Positions 39,471 through 49,365 are shown, counted from the first letter of the stretch. The stretch is DNA of 64,000 nt from Luteibacter sp. UNCMF331Sha3.1 (GCF_900109915.1 NZ_FOBU01000001.1:182558-246557); one strand, 5' to 3'. Numbers and translations: made by a program. Notes: a model not told the origin generated them from the sequence alone.

Positions 39471-41465
39471 ATGTTCGACCGCATCCTGATCGCCAACCGC
39501 GGCGAAATCGCCTGCCGCGTCATCCGGACCTGCCGGCGCCTCGGCATCCGGACGGTCGCCGTGTATTCCAGCGCGGACGCCGACGCCCAGCACGTTCGCC
39601 TCGCCGACGAGGCGTGGCCGATTGGCGGCCCCCGTCCGGCGGAGTCTTACCTGCGCGGCGATGCCATCATCGAGGTGGCGCTCCGCACCGGCGCCCAGGC
39701 GATCCACCCGGGCTACGGCTTTCTTTCCGAGAACACCGATTTCGCGCGCGCGTGCGCGGAAGCCGGCATCGCCTTCATCGGACCCCGCCCCGAAAGCATC
39801 GACGCGATGGGTTCGAAGGCGGCCGCCAAGGCGCTGATGGAGCGCCACGCGGTGCCGCTCGTGCCCGGCTACCACGGCGCCGACCAGGATCCGGCGCACC
39901 TCGCCGTCCAGGCGGATCGCACCGGGTATCCCCTGATGATCAAGGCCGCGTCCGGGGGCGGCGGCAAGGGCATGCGCATCGTGCGGGAGGCGGCCGGCTT
40001 CGCGGAGGCGCTGGCCTCCGCGCAGCGCGAAGCCGCCAACGCGTTCGGCGACACGCGGGTGATCCTCGAGCGTTACGTCGAGCATCCGCGGCACATCGAG
40101 TTCCAGGTGTTCGGCGACACGCATGGCAACGTCATCCACCTCAACGAGCGCGAGTGTTCCGCGCAACGTCGCTATCAGAAAGTGCTCGAGGAAACGCCGT
40201 CGCCCTTCCTCGACGACGCGCGCCGTGCGCGCATGGGCGAGGCGGCCGTCGCGGCCGCCCGCGCCGTCGATTACGTCGGCGCCGGCACGGTCGAATTCAT
40301 CGTGGCGCAGGACGGCGAGTTCTTCTTCATGGAAATGAACACGCGCCTGCAGGTCGAGCACCCGGTCACCGAGGAAACGCTCGGCCTCGATCTCGTCGAA
40401 TGGCAACTGCGCGTGGCGGCCGGCGAAGCGCTGCCACTGGCGCAGTCCGACATCCGCGCCGTGGGCCACGCGATCGAGGTACGCCTGTACGCCGAGGATC
40501 CCGAGGCGAACTTCCTGCCCGGTTCCGGCCGGCTGCTGTCGCTGGATCTTCCCGCGCCCTCGGCGCACGTGCGCCTGGATGGCGGCGTGATCGCCGGCGA
40601 TACGGTCACCATCTTCTACGATCCGATGATCGCCAAACTGATCGTGCACGACCGCGATCGCACGCAGGCGCTCGAACGCCTGCGCGAAGCGCTCGCGCAG
40701 ACGGAAATCGTCGGGCCGAAGTCGAACGTCGCGTTCCTCGAACGCCTCGCTCGCCATCCGGTGGTGATCGAGGGCCGGATCGATACCGGCTACCTCGACC
40801 GTCACCTCGAGGAGTTCCTTGTCGGCGATGCGCCCCCCGCCGACGTCGATCGATTCGCGGCGGCCACGGCGATGCTGCTGCAGGACGAAACGGCCCCGCA
40901 GGTGGTCGCCGGCGACCCGCATTCGCCGTGGGCGAACGCGGACGCCTGGCGCATCGGCCATCGCGGCAGGCGCGTGATCGCCCTGCTGGAAGGCGGTCGT
41001 CGCCACGAGATCGACGCGCACGGGCATGGCGGCGACTACGTCCTCCGTCTGGGCGAACACACCTGCATGGTCGCCGGCGCGCGGTTCGGCGACGGCATGC
41101 TGTCGGCGCGTTTCGATGGACGGTCGCGACGCATCCCCATGGCCGTGCACGGCGGCCACGTCCGCCTGCACGACGCGGAAGAGCATCGATGGACCTTCGA
41201 GCGCGCCCCGGCATTCGCCTGGGCGGGCGAAGCCTCGGGTGGCGCGCGCCACCTCGCGGCACCCATGCCGGGCCGCATCGTGCTCGTGCGCGCCAGCGTG
41301 GGCGACACGGTGGAGGAAGGCCAGGAGCTGCTGGTGATGGAAGCCATGAAGATGGAACTGGCCTTGAAGGCTCCGCGTGCGGGCACCATCGAATCTATTT
41401 CGGCCGCCCAGGGCGACTTCGTGGACGCGGATGCGATCCTCGTTCGTTTCGCCGGCGCGGCCTGA
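39471..41465 (+). CDS. liuD: biotin-carrying acyl-CoA carboxylase alpha subunit (methylcrotonyl-CoA type)
   Basis: The protein carries the biotin carboxylase and biotin carrier parts that carboxylate 3-methylcrotonyl-CoA in leucine breakdown. The 664-residue product has the biotin carboxylase N-terminus (ILIANRGEIACRVIRT), the ATP-grasp loop GGGGKGMRIV, the EMNTRLQVEHPVTE motif, and the biotinyl Lys in EAMKMELALK near the C-terminus. The next gene encodes HMG-CoA lyase, the next step but one. The carboxyltransferase (liuB) is not in the window, so an alternative acyl-CoA specificity cannot be excluded. Confidence 0.88.
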   Translation: MFDRILIANRGEIACRVIRTCRRLGIRTVAVYSSADADAQHVRLADEAWPIGGPRPAESYLRGDAIIEVALRTGAQAIHPGYGFLSENTDFARACAEAGIAFIGPRPESIDAMGSKAAAKALMERHAVPLVPGYHGADQDPAHLAVQADRTGYPLMIKAASGGGGKGMRIVREAAGFAEALASAQREAANAFGDTRVILERYVEHPRHIEFQVFGDTHGNVIHLNERECSAQRRYQKVLEETPSPFLDDARRARMGEAAVAAARAVDYVGAGTVEFIVAQDGEFFFMEMNTRLQVEHPVTEETLGLDLVEWQLRVAAGEALPLAQSDIRAVGHAIEVRLYAEDPEANFLPGSGRLLSLDLPAPSAHVRLDGGVIAGDTVTIFYDPMIAKLIVHDRDRTQALERLREALAQTEIVGPKSNVAFLERLARHPVVIEGRIDTGYLDRHLEEFLVGDAPPADVDRFAAATAMLLQDETAPQVVAGDPHSPWANADAWRIGHRGRRVIALLEGGRRHEIDAHGHGGDYVLRLGEHTCMVAGARFGDGMLSARFDGRSRRIPMAVHGGHVRLHDAEEHRWTFERAPAFAWAGEASGGARHLAAPMPGRIVLVRASVGDTVEEGQELLVMEAMKMELALKAPRAGTIESISAAQGDFVDADAILVRFAGAA

Positions 41466-41477
41466 ACGGAGCGACGC

Positions 41478-42380
41478 ATGAATCCATCGAACCACGTCCG
41501 CATCGTCGAAGTCGGACCGCGCGACGGCCTGCAGAACGAAAAGGCGATGCTGCCGGCGGCGGTGAAGATCGAACTGATCGACCGTCTCTCGGAGACCGGC
41601 CTCGCCACGATCGAAGCCACAAGTTTCGTCAGCCCGAAGTGGGTGCCGCAATTGGCCGACGCGGCGGACGTCTTCCGTGGCATCCGCAAGGCGCCGGGCG
41701 TCGTGTATCCCGTGCTCGTGCCGAACCTGCAGGGCTACGAGCGCGCCCTCGAGGTCGGCGCCACGGAAGTCGCGGTGTTCACGGCCGCCTCCGAGGCATT
41801 CAATCGCAGGAACATCAATGCGTCGATCGACGAATCGATCGACCGGTTCGTGCCGGTGATGGAGCGGGCGCGCGCCGACGGTGTCGCCGTCCGCGGCTAT
41901 GTTTCGACGGTGCTGGGCTGCCCGTATCAGGGTGAGGTGCCCGTGGCCGACGTCGTGCGCGTGGCGCGCCGGCTGCACGAACTGGGCTGCCACGAAGTAT
42001 CCCTCGGCGACACGATCGGCGTCGGTACGCCCGCGAAGGCGCGCGCGATGCTGCGCGCGGTGGCCGCGGACGTACCGATGGACGCGCTCGCGATCCACTT
42101 TCACGACACCTACGGTCAGGCGCTGGCCAACATCCTGGCGTGCCTGGAGGAAGGCGTGCGCGTGATCGACAGCGCGGTGTCCGGCACCGGCGGCTGCCCT
42201 TACGCCAAGGGCGCCACCGGCAACGTCGCCAGCGAAGACGTCGTCTACATGCTGCATGGCATGGGCATGACCACCGGGGTCGATCTCGACCGCCTGGTGC
42301 AGACGGGCGCATGGCTGGCGGGGCAGCTCGGCAAGGAAACGGGAAGCCGGGTGACAAAGGCGCGCGCCGCGGCAGCGTGA
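41478..42380 (+). CDS. liuE: hydroxymethylglutaryl-CoA lyase
   Basis: The enzyme cleaves HMG-CoA to acetyl-CoA and acetoacetate, the last step of leucine catabolism. The 300-residue TIM-barrel product has VEVGPRDGLQNE near the N-terminus (metal Asp), HFHDTYGQALAN (metal His pair) and the catalytic Cys signature SGTGGCPYAKGATGN. The start has GGAGCG upstream and lies 12 bp after liuD. A REPIN follows the stop. Confidence 0.95.
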   Translation: MNPSNHVRIVEVGPRDGLQNEKAMLPAAVKIELIDRLSETGLATIEATSFVSPKWVPQLADAADVFRGIRKAPGVVYPVLVPNLQGYERALEVGATEVAVFTAASEAFNRRNINASIDESIDRFVPVMERARADGVAVRGYVSTVLGCPYQGEVPVADVVRVARRLHELGCHEVSLGDTIGVGTPAKARAMLRAVAADVPMDALAIHFHDTYGQALANILACLEEGVRVIDSAVSGTGGCPYAKGATGNVASEDVVYMLHGMGMTTGVDLDRLVQTGAWLAGQLGKETGSRVTKARAAAA

Positions 42381-42392
42381 CTCGCCGTTTCT

Positions 42393-42461
42393 GGTGGGAG
42401 CCAGCCTGCTGGCGATGGGTGCTCGCGGCAAGCACCCATCATCAGCAGGCTGGCTCCCACC
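42393..42461. repeat. REPIN copy 3 (GTGGGAGCCAGCC type)
   Basis: Outer arms GGTGGGAGCCAGCCTGCTG and CAGCAGGCTGGCTCCCACC enclose an inner GATGGGTGCTCGCGG/GCAAGCACCCATC arm. The copy lies between liuE and the GNAT gene. Confidence 0.85.
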
Positions 42462-42485
42462 GGTTCCCCATGGCAGCATCGGCGC

Positions 42486-43457
42486 ATGCCCGCCGACTTT
42501 CTCATCCGCCCCATCGAGCCGCGTGACGACGCCGACGTCGCCGCGGTCATCCGCACCGTCATGCCCGAGTTCGGCGCGGATGGGCCCGGCTTCGCCATCC
42601 ACGATGCCGAAGTGGACGGCATGTCCGCCGCCTACACGAAACCTCGCACGGCGTACTTCGTCGTCGAGATGAACGGCCGCGCGGTCGGCGGCGGCGGCAT
42701 CGCACCGCTCGAGGGCGGCGACGCCGAGACCTGCGAGCTGCGCAAGATGTACTTCCTTCGCGAGGCACGCGGCACCGGGGCGGCCACGCAGCTGCTCCGT
42801 CGCTGCCTCGACGCCGCGCGTCGACTCGGGTTCTCGCGTTGCTACCTCGAAACCCTCACGGGCATGGACGCGGCGCAGGCCCTCTACCTGCGGCTGGGCT
42901 TCACGCGGATCGACGCACCGATGGGCGGTACCGGCCACTTCAGCTGCGATCGCTTCTTCATCCGCAGCGTCAACGACGGCGACCTCATCGTGCCGCCGAA
43001 ACCGCCCTCCCTCGTGTTCGCCATCGACGATCCCGGTCGCGACGACGTGCTCGCATTGATGGAGGAGCTGCACGTCTACCTGTCCGATCTCGACCGGCAC
43101 CCGCCGGCGCACGCGTTGAGCGCCGACGCGCTGCGACAGCCACAGACCACCTTCATGACCGCGCGCGTCGACGGTACGCCGCTCGCGTGCGGCGCGGCCG
43201 TCGACCACGGCGAATACACCGAATTGAAGTACATGTACGTGCTGCCCGCGTGTCGCGGCATGGGCCTCGGCAAGCAGATGCTCGACGCGCTCGAACGGCA
43301 GGTGCGCGCGACGGGCGGCACGCTGGTGAAGCTGGAAACCGGTACCGCGCAGACGGAGTCGATCGAACTCTACGAGCGCGCGGGCTATCGCCGATGCCGT
43401 CCGTTCGGCGACCATCACGCCGTGCCCTCCAGCATCTTCATGGAAAAACCCCTGTGA
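42486..43457 (+). CDS. tandem double GNAT acetyltransferase
   Basis: The 323-residue protein has two GNAT domains. Domain 1 (about 3-160) has FVVEMNGRAVGGGG and the acetyl-CoA loop EARGTGAATQLLR. Domain 2 (about 175-320) has LMEELHVYLSDLD and the loop PACRGMGLGKQMLD. Two intact acetyl-CoA loops are visible, so both domains may be active. Substrates are unknown. The next gene, also a GNAT, overlaps the stop by 4 bp. Confidence 0.85.
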   Translation: MPADFLIRPIEPRDDADVAAVIRTVMPEFGADGPGFAIHDAEVDGMSAAYTKPRTAYFVVEMNGRAVGGGGIAPLEGGDAETCELRKMYFLREARGTGAATQLLRRCLDAARRLGFSRCYLETLTGMDAAQALYLRLGFTRIDAPMGGTGHFSCDRFFIRSVNDGDLIVPPKPPSLVFAIDDPGRDDVLALMEELHVYLSDLDRHPPAHALSADALRQPQTTFMTARVDGTPLACGAAVDHGEYTELKYMYVLPACRGMGLGKQMLDALERQVRATGGTLVKLETGTAQTESIELYERAGYRRCRPFGDHHAVPSSIFMEKPL

Positions 43458-44023
43458 TCCGTATCGCCGTCGAGGCCGACGCCGCCGCCTGTCACGCCAT
43501 CTACGCACCGATCGTCGAGACCAGCGCCATCACGTTCGAAACCGGACTGCCCGGTGTCGAGGCGATGGCCGGCCGCATCCGCGCGCGGCTCGCCCACCAT
43601 CCCTGGCTCGTCTGGGAAGACGACGGCGAAGTGGTGGCGTATGCCTATGCCGGGCGTTTTCGCGAGCGCGCGGCGTACGACTGGATCGCCGAAACATCCA
43701 TCTACGTGCACGAGAAGGCCCGTCGCCGCGGCATCGCCCGCCGCCTCTACGGCGCGCTGCTCGGCGCCATGCGCCTGCAGGGCATCAACCAGGCGGTCGG
43801 CGTGATCACCCTGCCGGGCGACACGAGCGTCGCGATGCACGAAGCCATGGGCTTCGCCCCCGCGGGCATCTGGCCGAAGGCCGGCTACAAGCTCGGCGAG
43901 TGGTGGGACGTGGGCGTGTGGAGCCTGTTCCTGTCCGAGCCGGCGAACCCGCCCCGGCCGGTGGTGCCGTTCGCCGGACTGGCGTCGTCGCCGGCGCTGC
44001 GCGCGCTTCTCGACGCCGGTTGA
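43454..44023 (+). CDS. GNAT acetyltransferase, phosphinothricin/methionine sulfoximine type
   Basis: The 189-residue product begins at GTG 43454, overlapping the upstream GNAT stop (GTGA). It has IYAPIVETSAITFET, WLVWEDDGEVVAYAYAG, the acetyl-CoA loop ARRRGIARRLYGALL and the FAPAGIWPKAGYKLGEWWDVGVW segment typical of PAT/MddA enzymes that N-acetylate phosphinothricin-like and methionine-derived compounds. The native substrate is unknown. Confidence 0.88.
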   Translation: MIRIAVEADAAACHAIYAPIVETSAITFETGLPGVEAMAGRIRARLAHHPWLVWEDDGEVVAYAYAGRFRERAAYDWIAETSIYVHEKARRRGIARRLYGALLGAMRLQGINQAVGVITLPGDTSVAMHEAMGFAPAGIWPKAGYKLGEWWDVGVWSLFLSEPANPPRPVVPFAGLASSPALRALLDAG

Positions 44024-44116
44024 GTCGGATCCGCCGCGGCAGCGGACGCCGACGGCGCATCGCATCGCACCCTCGGATAAGATGCGCTTCTTTGCCAGTC
44101 GCTTAGCGGAGTTCCC

Positions 44117-44884
44117 ATGCAGCTCGAACAGGTCAGGGCCGTCATCACCGGCGGCGCATCCGGTCTGGGTCACGCCGTCGCCCAGCGCCTCGTCGCCGCG
44201 GGCGCGAAGGTCGCCCTCTTCGACGTCAACGAAGACAAGGGCCACGCGGCCGCCGCCGCCCTCGGCGCCAGTGCCTCGTTCCAGCGCACCGACGTCACCT
44301 CCGAAGACGGCGTGGTGGCGAACGTCGCCGCCGCGCGCGACGCGATGGGCGGCCTCAACGTGGTGGTGAACTGCGCCGGTATCCTCGGCGCGGGTCGCGT
44401 GCTCGGCAAGGACGGCCCGATGCCGCTGTCGACCTTCTCCACGACGGTCATGGTCAACCTGGTCGGCAGCTTCAACGTGGCCAAGGCCGCGGCGCAGCTC
44501 ATGCAGGGCAATACGGCGGGCGACGACGGCGAGCGTGGCGTGATCGTCAACACCGCCTCGGTAGCCGCCTACGAAGGCCAGATCGGCCAGGCCGCCTACT
44601 CGGCGTCCAAGGGCGGCGTGGTCGGCATGACGCTGCCGATGGCGCGCGAACTCGCGCGCTTCGGCATCCGCGTCAACACGATCGCACCCGGCATCTTCTG
44701 GACGCCGATGGTCGACGGCATGCCGCCGCAGGTGCAGGAGTCGCTCTCGGCGTCGATCCCGTTCCCGTCGCGCCTCGGCAAGCCGGAAGAATTCGCGGAC
44801 ACCGTCGCGTTCATCCTCACCAGCCGTTACCTCAACGGCGAGACGATCCGCCTCGACGGCGCGGTTCGCCTCGCACCGAAATAA
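44117..44884 (+). CDS. short-chain dehydrogenase, 17beta-HSD10/3-hydroxyacyl-CoA type
   Basis: The 255-residue NAD-dependent oxidoreductase has the GGASGLGHAV cofactor loop, DVTSED, VNCAGI and the catalytic YSASKGG (Tyr, Lys). The overall pattern matches the HSD10 group that oxidises 2-methyl-3-hydroxybutyryl-CoA and related acyl-CoAs in branched-chain amino acid and fatty acid breakdown. This fits the nearby liuD/liuE genes. It is followed 30 bp later by efpL. Confidence 0.87.
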   Translation: MQLEQVRAVITGGASGLGHAVAQRLVAAGAKVALFDVNEDKGHAAAAALGASASFQRTDVTSEDGVVANVAAARDAMGGLNVVVNCAGILGAGRVLGKDGPMPLSTFSTTVMVNLVGSFNVAKAAAQLMQGNTAGDDGERGVIVNTASVAAYEGQIGQAAYSASKGGVVGMTLPMARELARFGIRVNTIAPGIFWTPMVDGMPPQVQESLSASIPFPSRLGKPEEFADTVAFILTSRYLNGETIRLDGAVRLAPK

Positions 44885-44914
44885 CCCAACCACGACATCG
44901 AAGTCTTACCATCC

Positions 44915-45481
44915 ATGAAAGCATCCGAAGTCAAGAAAGGTAACGTCGTCGAGAACGACGGCACCGTGTACCAGGTCCGCGACATCGAGCGCAGCTCGCC
45001 GAGCGCACGCGGCGGCAACGTCACGTATCGCTTCACGCTTTACTCGATCCCCGGCCATCGCAAGTTCGACCTCAGCGTTCGCGCCGACGACGAACTGAAG
45101 GAAGTCGAGCTCACCCGCCGCCAGGCGAAGTTCTCGTACATGGACGGCGACGCGTTCGTCTTCATGGACGACGAGGACTACACGCAGTACACGCTCGACG
45201 CCGCCGTCGTCGGCGACAATGCCGGCTACGTCGTGGAAGAACTCGAGGGCTACTACGTGCAGGTGATCGACGATGCGCCGGTCGGCCTCCAGGTGCCGAC
45301 CTCGGTCGTGCTGACCGTGAGCGACACGGCCCCGGAAATGAAGGGCGCGAGCGCCACCAAGCGCACCAAGCCGGCCACCCTCAGCACCGGCATCGAAATC
45401 CAGGTGCCGGAATACATCACCACCGGCGAGAAGGTCACGGTCAACACCGTCAGCGGCGAGTTCGCGGGACGCGCCTCGTGA
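44915..45481 (+). CDS. efpL: elongation factor P-like protein EfpL (YeiP)
   Basis: EfpL is an EF-P paralogue that relieves ribosome stalling. The 188-residue product has the KOW-like domain with the tip loop [10 protein letters not shown], which lacks the modified Lys of EF-P and matches the EfpL Arg loop, then two OB domains ([33 protein letters not shown]). Length is normal. A strong hairpin terminator follows. Confidence 0.93.
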   Translation: MKASEVKKGNVVENDGTVYQVRDIERSSPSARGGNVTYRFTLYSIPGHRKFDLSVRADDELKEVELTRRQAKFSYMDGDAFVFMDDEDYTQYTLDAAVVGDNAGYVVEELEGYYVQVIDDAPVGLQVPTSVVLTVSDTAPEMKGASATKRTKPATLSTGIEIQVPEYITTGEKVTVNTVSGEFAGRAS

Positions 45482-45484
45482 TGG

Positions 45485-45521
45485 AAGGGGGACGGAAACG
45501 CATGCGCGCTTCCGTCCCCCT
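45485..45521. terminator. stem-loop terminator after efpL
   Basis: AGGGGGACGGAA pairs with TTCCGTCCCCCT around a 12-base loop, directly after the efpL stop. No T-run is present. Confidence 0.7.
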
Positions 45522-45592
45522 CGCCCGCTTGCCGTGCAGTCAGCCAGCCGCACGCACAATGGGCGGCCCGACAGGATGAGTCAGGCCCGACC

Positions 45593-47662
45593 ATGAGCAA
45601 CGGTTACTCGTTCCGCGCCAGCGTCGTCGACACGCTGATCCGGACGAAGCGTCCCGATGTACCGATGCGCGTGGCGCTGCGGAACACCGCGGCCGTGGTG
45701 CTTCCGCTCGCACTGGGTATCGCCTTCGGCTATCCGCAGGTGGGCATCGGCATCGCGGCCGGCGCGCTCGACACGATGTTCTCGGACCAGCCCGGCCCCT
45801 ACCAGCAACGCCTCAGCCGCCTGTTCCTCGCGGCGCTCGCCGCGGGTGTCGCCTCGCTCGTCGGCTTCCTCATCGGCAACTGGATCGCCCCCATGGCGCT
45901 GGCGTGCGCCGTCTGCGGCTTCGCGGGCGGCATGCTCGTCGTCTTCGGGCCGGACATCGCGCGCGTGGGCATGACCAGCATGCTGCTGCTCGTGATCACG
46001 GCCGCGACACCCACCGATGTTCGCGGTGCGTTGGCCGGCGGCGGCCTCATCTTCGCGGGCGGCATGCTGCTGGCCCTCTTCTCGATCGCGGCGTGGCCGT
46101 TGCAGCGGTATCGTCCCGAGCGCACGGCGCTGGCCGTGGTGTTTCGCGGGCTGTCGGACCTCGCGCGCAAGCCGCAGAAGGATGGCGAGGCCCCGGGCCT
46201 CACCGACGCGATGAACGCGCTGCAGGTCACCCTGCTCGGGCGGCACCACGCGCACGGCCGCGCCATGGAAGCGTTCCGTGTGTTGCTCGAACTGGCCGAA
46301 CGCATCCGTCTCGAACTGATCGCCATCGCCGAACTGGAATCGGGTCGCCACGGCGTGGGCGAAATGTTCCGCAACGACGCCTCGCGCGTGCTCGTCGCCG
46401 CGGCCGACGCGCTCGACATGGCCGAGCCCCCGCAACGCGCGGAGCGCGCACTGGCCACGCTGCAGGCGAGCGAGCGGGCGCTGCTGTCCGGCGGCACGGC
46501 GATGGGCATCGGCGCGCATATCCAGGCGCTGTCGGGCCAGCTCGCCGCCGTCGTCCGCAACACCAACTGGGCCGGCTCTCGCGGTGAAGAACGCGCGCAA
46601 CGCGCGGAAACCGCGTTGCCGAAGACACTGCAGAGCGCCTCGGCGCTGTCCACCCTGCGAGCGAACCTGACGCCGGGATCCGTGGCCTTCCGGCACGCCG
46701 TTCGCTGCGCCGTGGTGCTGACGGTCGCATTCGTGATCTCGCGGCATTACGCCCTCCCCCATGGCTACTGGCTGCCGATGACCGCCGCGATCGTGCTGCG
46801 TCCGGACTTCGCCGCCACCTTCAGCTTCGGCCTGTTGCGCGTGGTCGGCACCGTGCTCGGCCTGATGCTCACGACGTTCGTGCTGCGCTTCACCCCCGAC
46901 GTCGTCTGGGCGCACCTGCTGGTGATGGGCATTCTCTGCCTCGTCTTCCGCTATCTCGCCGGCGCGCATTACGGCATCGCGGTCGCCGCGCTGACCGGTA
47001 CCGTCGTCGTGCTGCTGTCGTTCGAAGGCGTCGACCCTTTCTCCGCGATGTCGGACCGCGTGCTCAACACGGCGCTGGGCAGCGCGCTCGCGTTGCTCGC
47101 CTACCTGCTATGGCCGTCGTGGGAGCGCCACCAGACGCGTCTCGCGCTGTCGCACATGCTCTGCGCCTACGCCGACTACCTCGACGCCCTGGCCGTTCCG
47201 GAAGACGAAGCCCGCCGCTACGAAGTGCGCACCGCCACCCGCACGGCGCGAACGAACGCGCAGGCCTCGGTCGACCGCATGCGCGCCGAACCGGGCACGC
47301 CCGCCGTGCTGCTCGAGCTCGCCGAGACGCTCTACGCCAACGGCAACCGTCTCGCGCGAACGTCGATGGCCCTCGAGTCCCTGATCGACGACCCGGCGGC
47401 GGGCGCGGCGTGGCCTCACATCGGCGCCTTCATCCGCGAGGCCTCGACGGCGCTGCGCAGACAGGGGGAGGCGCTGACGCGCATCGAAGGCATCGAGGCG
47501 CCACCCGCCCTGCGAGAGCACCAGCGCACGCTCGCGGACGCCGTCGGACGGACGGGCGATCGCGAGCTCGCCGACGCCGTGGCGCGCCTGACCGATCGTC
47601 TCACCGACAACGTCGACACCATCGCGCACGTGGTCAACCGCCGCTCGACCACGCCGGCCTGA
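45593..47662 (+). CDS. FUSC family inner-membrane transporter
   Basis: FUSC/YccS/AaeB-type proteins are probable efflux components for aromatic acids or fusaric acid. The 689-residue product has two clusters of TM helices (about residues 25-175 and 370-520), each followed by a long helical cytosolic domain, the usual duplicated layout. The second cluster includes YWLPMTAAIVLRPDF, a family signature. No membrane-fusion (HlyD-like) or outer-membrane partner lies next to it. The substrate is unknown. Confidence 0.88.
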   Translation: MSNGYSFRASVVDTLIRTKRPDVPMRVALRNTAAVVLPLALGIAFGYPQVGIGIAAGALDTMFSDQPGPYQQRLSRLFLAALAAGVASLVGFLIGNWIAPMALACAVCGFAGGMLVVFGPDIARVGMTSMLLLVITAATPTDVRGALAGGGLIFAGGMLLALFSIAAWPLQRYRPERTALAVVFRGLSDLARKPQKDGEAPGLTDAMNALQVTLLGRHHAHGRAMEAFRVLLELAERIRLELIAIAELESGRHGVGEMFRNDASRVLVAAADALDMAEPPQRAERALATLQASERALLSGGTAMGIGAHIQALSGQLAAVVRNTNWAGSRGEERAQRAETALPKTLQSASALSTLRANLTPGSVAFRHAVRCAVVLTVAFVISRHYALPHGYWLPMTAAIVLRPDFAATFSFGLLRVVGTVLGLMLTTFVLRFTPDVVWAHLLVMGILCLVFRYLAGAHYGIAVAALTGTVVVLLSFEGVDPFSAMSDRVLNTALGSALALLAYLLWPSWERHQTRLALSHMLCAYADYLDALAVPEDEARRYEVRTATRTARTNAQASVDRMRAEPGTPAVLLELAETLYANGNRLARTSMALESLIDDPAAGAAWPHIGAFIREASTALRRQGEALTRIEGIEAPPALREHQRTLADAVGRTGDRELADAVARLTDRLTDNVDTIAHVVNRRSTTPA

Positions 47663-47729
47663 GTCTCCGCCCCGGGGCATGCTGCACCGCGAGAGGCCCC
47701 GGCACGGCACGAGGGCTACACTCGGCCGC

Positions 47730-48755
47730 ATGCTGAAGATCGATACCCACGCGCACATCCTGCCCCGTGACTGGCCCGATCTCGCGGCCCGCTACGGCGA
47801 CGACCGCTTTCCCGTGATGACCCATACCAGCGGCCACCACCGGATCTACAAGGACGGCAGGTTCTTTCGCGAGGTCTGGGAGTCGGCCTTCGATCCGGCC
47901 TGCCGCATCGCCGACTACGCGCGCTTCGGTGTCGGCGTGCAGGTGGTTTCCACGGTACCGGTGATGTTCTCGTACTGGGCGAAGGGCCATCAGGCGCTCG
48001 AACTGCACACGCATCTCAACGACAGCATGGCCCGGGTGTGCGAAGCGCACCCGAGACACTACGCGGGCATCGGGACGGTACCCCTGCAGTCGCCGGACCT
48101 CGCCATCCGCGAAATGGAACGCTGCATCGACGAGCTCGGCCTGCAGGGCGTGCAGGTCGGTTCACACTGCAACGACTGGAACCTCGACGCACCGGAACTG
48201 TTCCCGTTCTTCGAGGCGGCCGCGGACCTCGGTGCCGCCGTGCTCGTGCACCCGTGGGACATGATGGGCGCGGACACCATGCCCAAGTACTGGCTGCCGT
48301 GGCTGGTGGGCATGCCGGCGGAGCAGTCGCGCGCGGCGTGCGCGCTCATCTTCGGCGGCGTGCTCGAACGCCTGCCCGCGCTCAAGGTCATGCTGGCCCA
48401 TGGCGGCGGCAGCTTCCCCTACTCCATCGGCCGCATCGAACACGGTTTCCGCATGCGGCCCGACCTCGTCGCCACCGACAACGCGCGCAACCCGCGCGAG
48501 TACATGTCGCGCCTTTACTTCGATTCGTGCGTCCACGACGACGCCGCGCTCCGTTACCTGCTCGCCACCGCGGGCACCGATCGGGTGATGCTCGGCACGG
48601 ACTATCCGTTCCCGCTCGGCGAGCAGGAACCCGGCAGCGGCATCGAGGCCCTCGGGCTCGGCGATGCCGAACGCGCTAGGCTGTTCCACGGTACGGCCCT
48701 CGAGTGGCTCGGCGTGCCCATCTCGCGCTTCCAGACCGTCGCCGCGGTGGCGTGA
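47730..48755 (+). CDS. nbaD: 2-amino-3-carboxymuconate-6-semialdehyde decarboxylase (ACMSD)
   Basis: ACMSD removes CO2 from the ring-cleavage product of 3-hydroxyanthranilate and so diverts the kynurenine pathway away from quinolinate. The 341-residue product has the zinc H-x-H in DTHAHI (H7, H9), TSGHHRIYKDGRFFREV, the metal His in VLVHPWDMMGADT and the catalytic Asp in LGTDYPFPLG. The start is ATG 47730. Kynureninase lies 600 bp downstream on the same strand. Confidence 0.92.
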   Translation: MLKIDTHAHILPRDWPDLAARYGDDRFPVMTHTSGHHRIYKDGRFFREVWESAFDPACRIADYARFGVGVQVVSTVPVMFSYWAKGHQALELHTHLNDSMARVCEAHPRHYAGIGTVPLQSPDLAIREMERCIDELGLQGVQVGSHCNDWNLDAPELFPFFEAAADLGAAVLVHPWDMMGADTMPKYWLPWLVGMPAEQSRAACALIFGGVLERLPALKVMLAHGGGSFPYSIGRIEHGFRMRPDLVATDNARNPREYMSRLYFDSCVHDDAALRYLLATAGTDRVMLGTDYPFPLGEQEPGSGIEALGLGDAERARLFHGTALEWLGVPISRFQTVAAVA

Positions 48756-48851
48756 CGGGGCGCACACGGGGACGCGTCATCGGAACGCGTCCGCTGTGCA
48801 AGAATGCCGCTGTTACGCGGCGCCGCCGCGATCCATCGGGGACTCCACACC

Positions 48852-49349
48852 GTGAACCGCACCCTGCGACTCCTGCTGACCACCCTCGCCTTCGCCAGTC
48901 CGGCGATCGGCGCGACCGACGTCTCCATGGCCGATGGCGAGCTTCGTTTTCCCGTGCCGGACCAGTGGGTACCGATCATGCAGTCGCAGGGCGAGGCCGA
49001 GACCCAGGTCTTCCAGGTGCCGGGCTCCAGCGAGGCCGACGCGACGCTGTCGCGCGTATCGGTCACCGTGCAGAAGGTGCCGAACCTCAACGGTTTCCAG
49101 CAGTTCGCCGGCACCCTGCGCAGCCGTGCGACGGGCCTCAAGGAGTACGCCACGGGCAAGGCGTCGTCGCCGACCGAGAACGTCTACACGGCGCGCGAGG
49201 GTCAGGTAAAACAGAGTTATTTCGAGCGCTACTTCTACAGCAAGGGCTACGCGATCCAGCTGCGCTGTATCCGGCCGTCCGACGACACGAAGTTCGGCGC
49301 CACCTTCGACAAGGGGTGTGCCGACGTGGCCGCCCACATGCCCCATTGA
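48852..49349 (+). CDS. uncharacterised exported protein between ACMSD and kynureninase
   Basis: I do not recognise this 165-residue protein. It starts at GTG 48852 and has a signal peptide (cleavage near AIG-ATDV). The mature part has the pattern RFPVPDQWVPIMQSQGEAETQVFQVPG and one Cys pair. It lies between two kynurenine-pathway genes, 16 bp before kynU, so it is likely cotranscribed. Confidence 0.75.
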   Translation: MNRTLRLLLTTLAFASPAIGATDVSMADGELRFPVPDQWVPIMQSQGEAETQVFQVPGSSEADATLSRVSVTVQKVPNLNGFQQFAGTLRSRATGLKEYATGKASSPTENVYTAREGQVKQSYFERYFYSKGYAIQLRCIRPSDDTKFGATFDKGCADVAAHMPH

Positions 49350-49365
49350 TCCAAAGGCGCCATCC

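Noticed and set aside
39246-43508. A 1420-codon open frame on the minus strand
   Set aside because: It lies opposite liuD, liuE and the GNAT gene, is rich in Arg, His and Val as expected of a GC-rich shadow frame, and shows no domain.
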